The notes: generated by a model from the letters alone, not told the origin. Shown: positions 7,490 to 17,026, counted from the stretch's first letter. The stretch is 64,000 nt of DNA from Actinacidiphila alni (GCF_900112845.1 NZ_FONG01000015.1:1-64000), one strand, 5' to 3'. Numbers and translations are program-made.

Positions 7490-8398
7490 TTGAGCGAGAG
7501 TGACCGGGACGAGACGGAGCGGCGACGCCGGGCGCGGTTCATCGACGCGCTGACGGCGCACACCCGCCAGCCGGGCGAGCACTCCCGGCTGGGCACCAGG
7601 GTCGCGGGCGCCACGGCCGTACTGGCCCTGGCGGCGGGCGCCACCCTGGGGCTCGGCGCGTGGCGCAGCTACCAGTCCGACGAGCACGACAAGAAGCAGG
7701 AGCTGGCGGCGCGGCAGGCCGCCGCGTACTCGAACATCACCGCGTCCGCGTCGGCGGCCTCCCCGACACCCACGCCGAAGGCGACGACGACCCGGCCCAA
7801 GCCCGAGAAGAAGCCCGTCCCGCACACCACGTCGCCCAAGCCGCGCATCACACACACCGCAGCACCGCCGAAGAAGAAAAAGGCCGCCGATCCCGACAGC
7901 CAGAAGCCCAAGGACCTCACCGCGCACAACCGCAAGGTCGTGCTGTGGAACGCCCTCAGCGGCCAGTGCGCGGACATCCCGTACTACGGCCCGGGCAAAC
8001 TGGGCCTGGCGATCGAGCAGTTCACCTGCGACACCACCGACGCGGACAACCAGAGGTGGAACATGACGGTCCAGGTCCGCGGCGGCGGCCCCGGCGGCTC
8101 CGATCTCGTGCAGTTCGCCAACACCAAGGACGGCCTGTGCATCGACCTGCCGGAGCGCGGGCCGCAGCCGGGCGGCACCGACCTGTCCGAGGCGAACTGC
8201 ACCGGCACCGAGGCCGACAACCAGCTGTGGTGGTTCGCGTCGGCGGGTGACGGCACCGTATGGATCCGCAATTACGCGAGCAACCACCAGTGCCTGCGCG
8301 TCGAGGGCTCCGACAAGAAGGCCGCCGCGGCGCGGCTGGACATCGGCACCTGCGCGGCGAAGGACGACACCCGCTGGCTGGTGGTCACCGTCAAGTGA
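7490..8398 (+). CDS. Membrane-anchored protein with ricin-type beta-trefoil lectin domain
   Basis: A 302-residue protein with a short cytoplasmic N-terminus (ESDRDETERRRRARF), one transmembrane helix near residues 41-62 (ATAVLALAAGATLGLGAW), a Pro/Thr/Lys-rich wall-spanning linker (about 80-140) and a C-terminal ricin B domain with ADNQRW and ADNQLW (Q-x-W) repeats and conserved Cys (GQCADIPY, GLCIDLPE, HQCLRVEG). Carbohydrate binding on the cell surface is expected from the fold. The TTG start follows GGGAGCGGGCG. It lies beside a secreted protease and upstream of the T7SS gene block; a structurally similar anchored protein occurs at 28144-29379. Confidence 0.8.
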   Translation: MSESDRDETERRRRARFIDALTAHTRQPGEHSRLGTRVAGATAVLALAAGATLGLGAWRSYQSDEHDKKQELAARQAAAYSNITASASAASPTPTPKATTTRPKPEKKPVPHTTSPKPRITHTAAPPKKKKAADPDSQKPKDLTAHNRKVVLWNALSGQCADIPYYGPGKLGLAIEQFTCDTTDADNQRWNMTVQVRGGGPGGSDLVQFANTKDGLCIDLPERGPQPGGTDLSEANCTGTEADNQLWWFASAGDGTVWIRNYASNHQCLRVEGSDKKAAAARLDIGTCAAKDDTRWLVVTVK

Positions 8399-8462
8399 CC
8401 GGCCGGGCCGTACGCTCTCGTCCGTACGACAGGCATCGGCCCGAGGTGAGGATCTGTTCCGG

Positions 8463-9206
8463 ATGGCACGTCCCGTACGCCGTGTTCGTGTGCCCCTGCT
8501 GACCGCGCTGCTGGTGGTGACCGGCCTGCTGATGTCGTCCGCGCCCGCCTCCGCCGTCATCGGCGGAGCCCGGAGCCACTACGGACCGTGGGCGGTGCGG
8601 ATGCTCGTCGACGGCAGGCCGACGTGCACCGGGACGGCGGTCGCCCGCCGCTGGATCATCACCGCCTCGCACTGCTTCTTCGAGCAGGCCGAGCCGGTCG
8701 CCGACAAGCGGATCACCTTCCGGGTCGGCAGCCTCGACGTGCGCGAGGGCGTCACGGTGCGGCCGGTGCCCGGCGGCCGGGTGGGCAGCGCGGACGCCGA
8801 CATGATGCTCGTCGAGGTCCCGGCCATGAACGTCCCCACGGCGCGCCTGGCCATCGCGGCGGTACGCCCCGGCCGGATGGTGCGGCAGTACGGCTGGGGC
8901 GCCACCTGCACCGGGGACGAGAACAGCTGCCAGTCGCCCGTGCTCAAGCAGGCGGACCTGCGGGTGCTGCGGCCCGACGACCCCAGGTGCGAGGGCTTCA
9001 CCGCGCCGGGCGGATCGGACTTCTGCATGGTCAAGGTGTCCGGTATCCCGGCGGGCGGCGACTCCGGCGGACCGGTCATGAGCATCTCGCCGCAGGGCAC
9101 GCAGACGCTGCTCGGTGTCTTCGACGGCTCCGACCGGGAGAGGATCGCCGGGGCCGGCGACGTCTCCCGGCAGCTTTCCTGGATCCGTTCGGTCATCCGG
9201 CGCTGA
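8463..9206 (+). CDS. Secreted trypsin-like (S1) serine protease
   Basis: A 247-residue exported protease: a signal peptide (VPLLTALLVVTGLLMSSAPA), then VIGGARSHYGPW as the usual I/V-I-G-G maturation site at about residue 29. The catalytic triad is H70 (TASHC), D113 (ADMMLVE) and S201 (GDSGGP), and paired Cys are present. It is of the small chymotrypsin-like type, not the subtilisin-type mycosin of classical ESX loci. Its own ATG is preceded by GGATCTGTTCCGG, a weak ribosome site. It lies between the ricin-domain protein and, convergently, the giant putative effector; a processing role is a hypothesis only. Confidence 0.9.
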   Translation: MARPVRRVRVPLLTALLVVTGLLMSSAPASAVIGGARSHYGPWAVRMLVDGRPTCTGTAVARRWIITASHCFFEQAEPVADKRITFRVGSLDVREGVTVRPVPGGRVGSADADMMLVEVPAMNVPTARLAIAAVRPGRMVRQYGWGATCTGDENSCQSPVLKQADLRVLRPDDPRCEGFTAPGGSDFCMVKVSGIPAGGDSGGPVMSISPQGTQTLLGVFDGSDRERIAGAGDVSRQLSWIRSVIRR

Positions 9207-9234
9207 GCCCGCCCGGCGGGCGGGGGCAGGACCG

Positions 9235-9263
9235 ACCGGCGCCCGCGGGCCGCGGGCGCCGGT
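9235..9263. terminator. Bidirectional terminator between protease and giant protein
   Basis: Extended palindrome ACCGGCGCCCGCGG-G-CCGCGGGCGCCGGT between two convergent genes. It can serve both directions; the hairpin core would open to leave a small loop. Confidence 0.65.
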
Positions 9264-9274
9264 CCGCCGCTGCC

Positions 9275-12200
9275 TCAACGCGGCGTGCCGGGGCGGGGGT
9301 CGGCGCCGAAGAACACCTCCGGGCCGGGGGCCGGTGCCGCGGCGGAGGCCCGCGGTACCGGGACCGACGCCGTGACGGGCCGCCGCTCGGCGGGCGCGGC
9401 CGGCCGGGCGGGTTCGGTCGCCGCCCAGTGCGCGGTGTGGGGGGCGGGGTCGTCCAGCCGCAGGATCACGACGGGGCGGCCGTCGGCGGGCCCCGCCGTC
9501 CACGGGGTGCCGTCCGGCGGCAGCACGGTGAGGTGCAGACCGAGTACGGCCGCCGCCACCGCGAGCAGCAGCCAGCCCGACGTGGCCGTGCCCGCGCCGC
9601 CGTCCGTGCCCGCGCCGCCGCCGGTACGCAGGGCGCCGACCGCGTCGTACGCGGCGCTGCCGGGGTCGTCCGGATCACCGGGGTCGCCGGGTGCGCCGCG
9701 CACCAGCGGCGCCGTGCCGCCGGGACGTGTCAGCCCGGAGAGCAGCGGCCACAGCCCGCGCTCCTGCGGCGGTCTGCGCAGGTCGGCCGCGAGCGCGTCG
9801 GCCAGCGCGTCCCGCAACTCCCGCGCGCCGGCGGGCCGGCCGTGCCCCACAAGCCGCCCGCTCTCCCCCGGCGCGACGGCCGTCAGCACATTGGTCAGCG
9901 GATCGCCCTGGTCGAGGATGTGCAGCGGCACCAGACCGCGCCCGGCCAACTGCTCCCGCGGGGACGCGGACACGGCGTCGGGTACGGCGGCGGGGACCGG
10001 GGTTGGAGCCGGGTCCGGTGTCCGGATCGGGGCCGGGGCCGGGGACGGGTTCGGCGTCGCGGCCGGGGCCGGGTTCGGAGTCCGCCCAAGAGCCCGAGCG
10101 GGAGCCGAAGTTGCGGCCGAAGTCCGCCCACGAGCCTGAGCAGGAGCCGAAGTCGGGGCCGGGTCCGGTGCCCGGACCGGGGACGGGGTCGGGGCCGTTG
10201 CAGGAGGCGGGGCCCAGAAGCCGTCGCGGGGCAGCACCGGGACGTGGACGACGCGAGCGCCGGAGGAGGAAGCGGCGGGCACCATGTGCAGGCCCACCAC
10301 CGAGGGCAGCGGGCGGTAAGCGGTCGCGAACGGATCGAACTCGTCCCACATATCGGTGACTTGCTCGATGTTCTGGACGCGGCCGATCCACCCGTCGTCC
10401 CCGCGCAGGATCGCGCCCGTCGGCGTATGGATGAAGTCGTCCCCGTAACTCCGCCAGCCGTCCGGCGACAGCTCCGTACCGTCCGGCAACCGGATCCGTC
10501 CGCCCGGATCGACCTCGTACCCCAGCGGACGGGACGAAGTACCCGTGCTCTCCGGCGGCAGCGGCAGGTCGAAGGCGCGGAAACCGCCCGCGGCGTCGCC
10601 GGTGGCGCCCCGGGGCGCCACCGGCACCGGGCCCCGTACCAGGGCCGTACCGACGCGCGGCTCCGTCAGGACGACCTCGCGGCCGACCGGCCACTGCTCC
10701 CGGATCGGGTCCCGGCCCACGTCCGGCGAACCGCCCCGCAGACCGCCGCCACCGTCCCAGCGCACGTCCTCCATCTCGTCCCGGGGATCGTCCCAGGGGT
10801 CGGCCGCCGGACCCGGCCGGGTCCCGATGTCCCGCCGGGGCATACGGTGCCGGCGGTACGCGTCCCAGCCGGGGGTGTCCGGGTAGCGGTACGGGTCCTG
10901 CACCGCGGGCGGCATCCGGTGCTCGTAGATGCTCGGCCGGGCCAGCACCACTTCCGGCGGCAGCGGCGCCCGGCCCTGCGGATAGCTCCGCTGGAGGCCC
11001 TCGAACGCCCCCGGCGCGAACGACGTATGGCCCTCCGCCATGTAGTCGCGGCCGTCCGGCAGCAGCTCCACCGCGCGCGGGGTGATCCGCGGTCCTGCCG
11101 GTGTGGGCACCAGGAACGGGAAGGAGAAGGCCGGGTCACCGGCCATGACCGGCGTCGCGTTCAGCTGCCACGCGTCGAGGATCACGATGTTGTACGGGCG
11201 GTCCGGATAGCCCACCGCGATGAACACGTGGTCGGTGTACGGGGCGATGGGGTTCTCCGGATCCTCGCCCGGGCCCCGGTTGAGGTCCGCGTACCAGATC
11301 CTCACGCCCTCCGGCAGCTGCCGCTGGTTGAGCAGGGTGTACGCCACGGCAGCGTGCTCACCGCAGTTGCCCGTCGCCACCGCCTGCGCCTGGGCGGCGC
11401 TCTGCCCCAGCCGCGCCCGGAGGTTGAGCGCCGGGGCCCGCGGCACACTGCGGGCGTGGTGGTTCAGTTCGAGGTTCGCGCCGCCCGACTGCGCGACCGG
11501 GGTCGCCTGGTTGGCCTGGCCCCGGTGCAGGATCGCGGACGTCTGCTGAAGGACGTCCTGCGCCACCTCCAGCAGCCGCACCTCCTCCGCCAGCGGCGTA
11601 CGGATGAGCGTTCCGGACAGTCCGCTGCGCGCGGACGGCCGACGCCCCGGCACCGAACGCGGCGCGTACCGCGGTCCCATGCCGGAGGCCGCCCGGATCG
11701 GCGCGTCCCGGCGGCTGACCAGCCGGCCGGCGCCCGGCACCCGCGGCGCGGGCCGGGACGACGCCGGCCTGGCCGCGGGCGGGCGGGCGCCCGCCGCGTA
11801 GCCGGACGACGAGGACCGCGGTGGGTCCAGTTCCATGGCGTCCAGCGCACGCCGGTGCCGCTCCTGCGCGCTCCGCCGCGTCTCGTGGATGCGCCGCCGC
11901 CGCTCGTGCTCCAGATACCGGTCGGACCGGTCCGCGGGGGACGTATGAGAGGAGTGCGAGGAGTGCGAGGAATGGCCGGAGTACGGGCGGAACGGGGAGG
12001 AACCGACCGGCGTGTCGTACTCCCGAGGGGGCGGTGGCATGCCCGGGCCGTCGTCCACCTCCATCACCTCGGTGTAGTGACCGCCGCCACCGCCGCTGGA
12101 CCACCCGTACGACGGTGAACCGCCGAGCAGCCGGAACGGGCGTCCGGCGACCAGGGTCTGAGCGATCGCCTCGCCCCGCGACCGCAACGGCGTCCGCTGC

Positions 12201-15200
12201 CGCCAGTCGGGCAGGGCGGCGTGCAGATCCGGTACGTCCGACGCCCGCACCGGCGGGTGCGTCGGGTCGAGCCGCCGCAGCTCGCGGTTGATGTCCACGG
12301 CCAGCACGGTCCGGTCGAAGTCGCTCAGGCCCGACGTCCCGGACGGGTGCGCGGCCTCTTCGGCGGACGGGGCCGGGTTCGGGGATGTGGTCGGGGTCGG
12401 GGATGTGGTCGGAAGGTCGCGGGGCCGGACCGGGATGTGCACGGCGTGCCCGCCGAGGTCCTCGGGCACCATGTGCAGTCCGGTGTCGGACAGGACGGGT
12501 GTGTGGGCGGTCGCGGCGGGATCGAAGTGGTCCCACATGTCGGTGATCTGCTCGATGTTCTGGACGCGGCCGATCCACCCGTCGTCCCCGCGCAGGATCG
12601 CACCCGTCGGCGTATGGATGAAGTCGTCGCCGTAACTCCGCCAGCCGTCCGGCGACAGCTCCGTACCGTCCGGCAGCCGGATGCGTCCGCCCGGGTCCAC
12701 CTCGTACCCCAGTGGACGGGACGAGGAACCCGTCCCCTCGTGGGGCGGCGGCAGGTCGACGGGCCGGTAGCCGCCGCGCGCGCCCTCGCCGGTCGCGCCC
12801 CGGGGCGCTTCGGGTACGGGACCGCGTGCCAGGCCGGTCCCGGAGCGGGGCTCCGTCAGGACGACCTCGCGGCCGATCGGCCACTGCTCTTGGACCGGGT
12901 CCCGGCCCACGTCCGGCGAACCGCCCCGCAGACCGCCGAACCCGGGCCCCTGCCCGAACCCGCGGTCGGGTCCGCGGCCGAACCCGCGGTCAGGACCGCG
13001 CTCGAACCCGCGGTCGGGGCCACGCTCGAACCCGCGGTCACGGCCGCTTCCCGGTGGGCGCTCGTGGCCGTGCCTGCGCTGGTCCAGATATCTGTTCCAC
13101 TCGGGTGAGTCGGGGAACCTGAACACGTCGGAGCCGGGCATCCGGTGCTCGTACATACCGGGCTGGCCCGGCATCGCGCCCACGGGCACCGGCTCGTAGC
13201 TGTAGTGCATGAAGTCGAGCGAGCCCGGGTCGAACGAGGCGTACCCCTGGCCCAGATAGTCCCGGCCGTCCGGCGTCAGTTCCACCGCGCGCGGGGTGAT
13301 CCGCGGCGCCTCCGCGGGACCGACCAGGAACGGGAAGGAGAAGGCGCGGTCACCGGCCATGATCGGCCTGGCGTTCAGCTGCCACGGGTCGATGATCACG
13401 ATGGTGCGCGGCCGGTTCGGGAAGCCCACGGCGATGAACACATGGTCGGTGTACGGCGCGATGGGGTGTGCGGGGTCCTCGCCCGGCCGCAGGTTGAGGT
13501 CGACGTACCAGATCCTCGCGCCGGGGGGCAGCTGCCGCTGGTTGAGGTAGCTGAAGCTCAGGGCCGCGTTCTCGCCGCAGTTGCCGGTCCCCACCGAGTG
13601 CGCCTGGGCGGCGCTCTGCCCCAGTTGCTCCTGGAGGCTGCTCGGCGGTATCCGCGGCACGCCGCGGGCCTGGTGGTTGATCTCCCGGCTCGCGCCGCCG
13701 GACGCCGCGACGGCGGACGACTGGTTGGCGGAACCGTACGGCAGGGCCGCGGAGACCTGGTGCATGACGTCCTGGCCCACGTCCATCAGGTCCAGCTCGT
13801 CCGCGAGCGGACGCGGCGGGATACGGCCCGACGGCGCCGCGTGCGCGGGCGGGCGCTGCGGCAGCGGCATCGGCCCCGGCCGCGGACCGACGCCGCGGCG
13901 CGGCGGAGGCGGCGGCAGGTCCCGGCCACCGGGTAGCCGCCCCGGCCCCGGCACGCGCGGCGCGGGCCCGAACGACGCTTGCCGGGACGGCGGTTGACGG
14001 GAGGACGGCTGCCGCGACGACGGTTGCCGTGACAGGGGCGGCCTGGACGACGACGGGCGCGACGTCGGCGGGCGGGAACCCGGGCCGAAGCCGGACGACG
14101 AGCGGGGCGGGTCCAGCTCCATCGGGTCGCCGGCGGTGGGCCGCCGGGAGAAGCCCGGCGCGCGCCGCTGCTGGTGGGCCTGCCGCTGCGCGTCCCTGAT
14201 CTGCTGCTGGTCGAAGGAGAAGCTGGACGACCGGCGCCGCGGCGGGGCGGGCGGCGGCATGCCCGGGCCGTCGTCCACGTCCATCAGCTCGGTGTAGTGA
14301 CCTCCACCGCCGGAGTGCCCGTACGACGGCGAACCACCCGGCAACCGCACCGGACGGCCGGTCACCAGCCCTTGCGCGATCGCCTCGCCCCGCGGCCGCA
14401 GCGGCATCCGCTGCCGCCAGTCCGGCAGCTCCGCGTGCAGATCCGGTACGTCCGACGCCGACACCGGAGGGTGCGACGGATCCAGCCGCCGCAGCTCGCG
14501 GTTGATCTCCTGGGCCAGCACCACCCGATCGAAATCGCTCAGGCCGGAGGACGGGGACGTATCGGATGTCACGGGGGTGCCGGAGGACTCCGAGGTGCCG
14601 GACGTCTTAGAAGTGCCGGACGTGTCGTGGCCCGCACCCGAACCACCGCTGTGCGTCTGGGACTTGGGCGCGGAGGAGTGGCTCTGACCGGTCCTGTCAC
14701 CGCCGGAATTCGTCCGTGGCACCGGCTCGGGCTCCTGTGCTCCCGGCTTCGTCCCCGGCGCGGGCTGCTTCCCGTCCGGTGGCGGTACCGGGGTGGGCTC
14801 CTTGGTGTTCGGCCGCGGCTCCTGGGTGTTCGGCCCCGGTGCCGAGGCGGGTTCCTTCGCGCCAGGCGTCGGGGGCGGCGTCGGCTCTTTCGTGGTCGGC
14901 AGCGGCGTCGGCGTCGGCTCCTTCGAACCCGGCACCGGAGTCGGCGTAGGCGTCGGCTCCATGGTGTCGGGCTTGGACTCGCTCGCGGGCTGCTTCGTGT
15001 CCGGCTTCGGCTCGGGTGCGGGCGTCTTCGTCTCCGGCGCGGGCACCTTCGTGCCGGGTTCCGGCTCCGGCTTGGCGTTGTCGGTCTTTCCGCCGGGGCG
15101 CGTGCCCGGGTCGGCGCCCGGGTGGTTCGCGGGGTGTTCCGCGGGCGGCGGCGTCTCGGTGTAGGTCTGGCTGCCGTGGCCCTGGTTGGGGCGCAGATTG

Positions 15201-17026
15201 CCCTCTCCCGTGCCGCCGCCGGGGCCGCCGTGGGACGGCGACTTCGCGCCCGGAACGTCGTCGAGCGTGGCGGGCCGGTCGTAACCGGGGCCGTGCTGTC
15301 GCGAGGGCACCTGCGGTGCGGCGCCTCCCGGCCCCTCCCCGCCCGGGGCCTTGGGCGCCGGTTCGGGGCGCGGCGCGGTCGTGCCCCACGGGTCCTTCGG
15401 CGCGGCGCCGAGGCGGTGGCCGGGACCGGAGAAGTTGGAGCCGTCGCCAGTGTGCGCGCTCGTCTTCGTCCCGGGCCCGGGTGTCGGCTCTGGCTGGGGA
15501 TCGGGGTGCCCGTACTTCGGCTGCCCGTACGGATTGTCCGGCGCGGAGCCCAGGGTCCGGCCAGGACCACGGTCCGGCACCGGACCGTCCCCCGAATGCG
15601 TCTTCGTCCCGGGCGTCGGGGCCGGATCGGGCTGGGGATCGGGATGCGCGTACTTCGGCTGCCCGTACGGATTGTCCGGCGCGGAGCCCAAGGTCCGCCC
15701 AGGACCACGGCCGGCCGACGAACCGTCCCCCGAATTCGTCTCGGACTTCGGCTCGGGACGCGCGTACTTCGGCTGCCCGTACGGATTATCCGGCGCGGAG
15801 TCCAACGTCCGCCCAGGACCACGCCCCGCCGACGAACCGTCCCCCGAAACGGTCTCCGTCTCGGGCTTCGTCTCGGGCTTCGGCTCCGGCTTCGGTTCAG
15901 GACGCGCGTACGTCGGCTGCCCGTACGGATTCTGCGGATCCACACCCAGCGTCCGCCCAGGACCACGCCCCGCCGACGAACCGTCGCCCGAAACCGCCTT
16001 CGGCTCGGGCTCCGGCTTCGGTTCGGGCTTGGGCTCCGGCCTCGGCGCGGGTCGCCCGGACGTCGACGACCCGTCCCCGTTCTGCCCGGAGCCGACCTTG
16101 TGGCCGGGCCCGTACTTGGCCCAATTGCCGTCCGCAGAACCGCTGTTGGTGGAGAGGGTGTCCCTGCCGGAAATGTTGTGCGTGTCCAGGCCGCCGGGCG
16201 GCGGCACCGGGTGCTCGCCGCCGCCGGTGAGCCGGGTGGGCGTCGGGACGACGCCGTGGCCGTCGCCGCCGACCGGGACGGGGTCGCCGCCGTGCGGGTT
16301 CGGCTTGGGGACGGTGACCGGCGGTGAATCGCCGCCGTGCGGGCCGGGTTTGGGCACCGAGTGCGGGCCGCCGCTGCCGTAGTGCCAGCCCGCCATGCCG
16401 CCGTCGTGCAGGCCGAAGGCGCCGCCGAGGCCCATGCTCAGGCCCTCCGCGCCCCAGTCGACGTCGTAGTGGCCGCCCGCGATGGCCGCGCCGGCCTCGC
16501 CGACGGCGATGTCGAAGCCGAGGTTGAAGGCCGCGCCGACGACGGCGCTGCCGACCGCGCCGACGACCGTGCTGCCGACGGTGCCGAGCCGTCCGGCGAT
16601 CGTGGCCAGAACGGGGATCAGCCGGGCCAGCAACTGCCCGATCATGGTGAGCAGACTGCTGAGCAGCGGCCCGAGTCCGATCAGGACGAGCCCGGCGATG
16701 ATGCCCAGGATGTTCGCCCACATCTCGGCGTTGAGCTGCTTGGCGTACTCCTCGGCCGCCTTGTGCAGTTCGTCGCCGTACCGGTTGATCGTCTCGCCGA
16801 TGGTCCAGGCGGTCTCGGCGGCGTCGTCGACGGTCTTCTTCAGGCTGTCGTTCCAGGCGCGGCGCGCCTCGTCACCGGCGGCGCCGGTCATGCCGAGTTC
16901 GCCGACCTGCGTGGTGACGGCGCCCTGGCGCTCGTGGAGGTCGTCGCCGAGCTGGATCCAGGCGTTGCCCAGGGCGTAGATGTCGTCGAGCTTGATGGTG
17001 CCGAGTACGGAATTCGCGTCCGCCAT
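9275..17026 (-). CDS. Giant (2583-aa) putative T7SS effector with tandem papain-like modules
   Basis: Residues 1-105 are helical and WXG100-like (NAWIQLGDDLHERQGAV, then ARRAWNDSLKKTVDDAA). A hydrophobic, probably membrane-inserting stretch follows (about 108-180), then a long Gly/Pro/His-rich region with NPYGQPKYA-type repeats to about 825. Two homologous modules follow (about 826-1540 and 1565-2270), each opening GLSDFDR and containing a GNCGE cysteine, a TDHVFIAVG histidine and an IIDPW or ILDAW aspartate: C1150/H1195/D1213 and C1888/H1933/D1951, at identical spacing. That is the order expected of a papain/transglutaminase-like fold. The C-terminus (about 2270-2583) is Pro/Ala-rich, with an ELRDALADALAADL segment and one predicted helix (SGWLLLAVAAAVLGLHL). 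It starts 73 bases after the eccC stop. Activity is inferred, not shown. Confidence 0.8.
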   Translation of the reverse strand: MADANSVLGTIKLDDIYALGNAWIQLGDDLHERQGAVTTQVGELGMTGAAGDEARRAWNDSLKKTVDDAAETAWTIGETINRYGDELHKAAEEYAKQLNAEMWANILGIIAGLVLIGLGPLLSSLLTMIGQLLARLIPVLATIAGRLGTVGSTVVGAVGSAVVGAAFNLGFDIAVGEAGAAIAGGHYDVDWGAEGLSMGLGGAFGLHDGGMAGWHYGSGGPHSVPKPGPHGGDSPPVTVPKPNPHGGDPVPVGGDGHGVVPTPTRLTGGGEHPVPPPGGLDTHNISGRDTLSTNSGSADGNWAKYGPGHKVGSGQNGDGSSTSGRPAPRPEPKPEPKPEPEPKAVSGDGSSAGRGPGRTLGVDPQNPYGQPTYARPEPKPEPKPETKPETETVSGDGSSAGRGPGRTLDSAPDNPYGQPKYARPEPKSETNSGDGSSAGRGPGRTLGSAPDNPYGQPKYAHPDPQPDPAPTPGTKTHSGDGPVPDRGPGRTLGSAPDNPYGQPKYGHPDPQPEPTPGPGTKTSAHTGDGSNFSGPGHRLGAAPKDPWGTTAPRPEPAPKAPGGEGPGGAAPQVPSRQHGPGYDRPATLDDVPGAKSPSHGGPGGGTGEGNLRPNQGHGSQTYTETPPPAEHPANHPGADPGTRPGGKTDNAKPEPEPGTKVPAPETKTPAPEPKPDTKQPASESKPDTMEPTPTPTPVPGSKEPTPTPLPTTKEPTPPPTPGAKEPASAPGPNTQEPRPNTKEPTPVPPPDGKQPAPGTKPGAQEPEPVPRTNSGGDRTGQSHSSAPKSQTHSGGSGAGHDTSGTSKTSGTSESSGTPVTSDTSPSSGLSDFDRVVLAQEINRELRRLDPSHPPVSASDVPDLHAELPDWRQRMPLRPRGEAIAQGLVTGRPVRLPGGSPSYGHSGGGGHYTELMDVDDGPGMPPPAPPRRRSSSFSFDQQQIRDAQRQAHQQRRAPGFSRRPTAGDPMELDPPRSSSGFGPGSRPPTSRPSSSRPPLSRQPSSRQPSSRQPPSRQASFGPAPRVPGPGRLPGGRDLPPPPPRRGVGPRPGPMPLPQRPPAHAAPSGRIPPRPLADELDLMDVGQDVMHQVSAALPYGSANQSSAVAASGGASREINHQARGVPRIPPSSLQEQLGQSAAQAHSVGTGNCGENAALSFSYLNQRQLPPGARIWYVDLNLRPGEDPAHPIAPYTDHVFIAVGFPNRPRTIVIIDPWQLNARPIMAGDRAFSFPFLVGPAEAPRITPRAVELTPDGRDYLGQGYASFDPGSLDFMHYSYEPVPVGAMPGQPGMYEHRMPGSDVFRFPDSPEWNRYLDQRRHGHERPPGSGRDRGFERGPDRGFERGPDRGFGRGPDRGFGQGPGFGGLRGGSPDVGRDPVQEQWPIGREVVLTEPRSGTGLARGPVPEAPRGATGEGARGGYRPVDLPPPHEGTGSSSRPLGYEVDPGGRIRLPDGTELSPDGWRSYGDDFIHTPTGAILRGDDGWIGRVQNIEQITDMWDHFDPAATAHTPVLSDTGLHMVPEDLGGHAVHIPVRPRDLPTTSPTPTTSPNPAPSAEEAAHPSGTSGLSDFDRTVLAVDINRELRRLDPTHPPVRASDVPDLHAALPDWRQRTPLRSRGEAIAQTLVAGRPFRLLGGSPSYGWSSGGGGGHYTEVMEVDDGPGMPPPPREYDTPVGSSPFRPYSGHSSHSSHSSHTSPADRSDRYLEHERRRRIHETRRSAQERHRRALDAMELDPPRSSSSGYAAGARPPAARPASSRPAPRVPGAGRLVSRRDAPIRAASGMGPRYAPRSVPGRRPSARSGLSGTLIRTPLAEEVRLLEVAQDVLQQTSAILHRGQANQATPVAQSGGANLELNHHARSVPRAPALNLRARLGQSAAQAQAVATGNCGEHAAVAYTLLNQRQLPEGVRIWYADLNRGPGEDPENPIAPYTDHVFIAVGYPDRPYNIVILDAWQLNATPVMAGDPAFSFPFLVPTPAGPRITPRAVELLPDGRDYMAEGHTSFAPGAFEGLQRSYPQGRAPLPPEVVLARPSIYEHRMPPAVQDPYRYPDTPGWDAYRRHRMPRRDIGTRPGPAADPWDDPRDEMEDVRWDGGGGLRGGSPDVGRDPIREQWPVGREVVLTEPRVGTALVRGPVPVAPRGATGDAAGGFRAFDLPLPPESTGTSSRPLGYEVDPGGRIRLPDGTELSPDGWRSYGDDFIHTPTGAILRGDDGWIGRVQNIEQVTDMWDEFDPFATAYRPLPSVVGLHMVPAASSSGARVVHVPVLPRDGFWAPPPATAPTPSPVRAPDPAPTSAPAQARGRTSAATSAPARALGRTPNPAPAATPNPSPAPAPIRTPDPAPTPVPAAVPDAVSASPREQLAGRGLVPLHILDQGDPLTNVLTAVAPGESGRLVGHGRPAGARELRDALADALAADLRRPPQERGLWPLLSGLTRPGGTAPLVRGAPGDPGDPDDPGSAAYDAVGALRTGGGAGTDGGAGTATSGWLLLAVAAAVLGLHLTVLPPDGTPWTAGPADGRPVVILRLDDPAPHTAHWAATEPARPAAPAERRPVTASVPVPRASAAAPAPGPEVFFGADPRPGTPR
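10215..12340 (-). repeat. Second copy of the 2.1-kb internal duplication of the giant gene
   Basis: This segment encodes residues about 1565-2270. It matches the copy at 12410-14550. The nucleotide offset is near 2.2 kb and the catalytic-like residues are exactly 738 codons apart. One sub-block, 10362-10493, matches 12549-12680 over 132 bases with only about three mismatches. Confidence 0.85.
12410..14550 (-). repeat. First copy of the 2.1-kb internal duplication
   Basis: Encodes residues about 826-1540 of the giant protein. A copy-specific run of FERGPDRG/FGRGPDRG heptad-like units (about 12945-13045) is absent from the second copy, so the two copies have diverged by small repeats while keeping near-identical blocks. 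Confidence 0.85.
15510..15968 (-). repeat. Tandem repeats encoding GRTLG...NPYGQP(K/T)YA
   Basis: Four copies of a roughly 60-base core (at about 15510, 15646, 15760 and 15903) separated by variable Pro/Glu/Lys-rich spacers. Periods alternate near 117 and 138 bases. The unit includes GDGSSAGRGPGRTL and NPYGQPKYA and probably forms an extended, flexible stalk. Confidence 0.8.

Noticed and set aside
8463..9206. Mycosin (ESX protease)
   Set aside because: It has a chymotrypsin-like H-D-S order with GDSGGP, whereas mycosins are subtilisin-like membrane-anchored proteins.
8588..12118. 1176-codon open frame opposite the protease and giant gene
   Set aside because: Arg/Gly-rich shadow frame; the opposite strand shows real domains.
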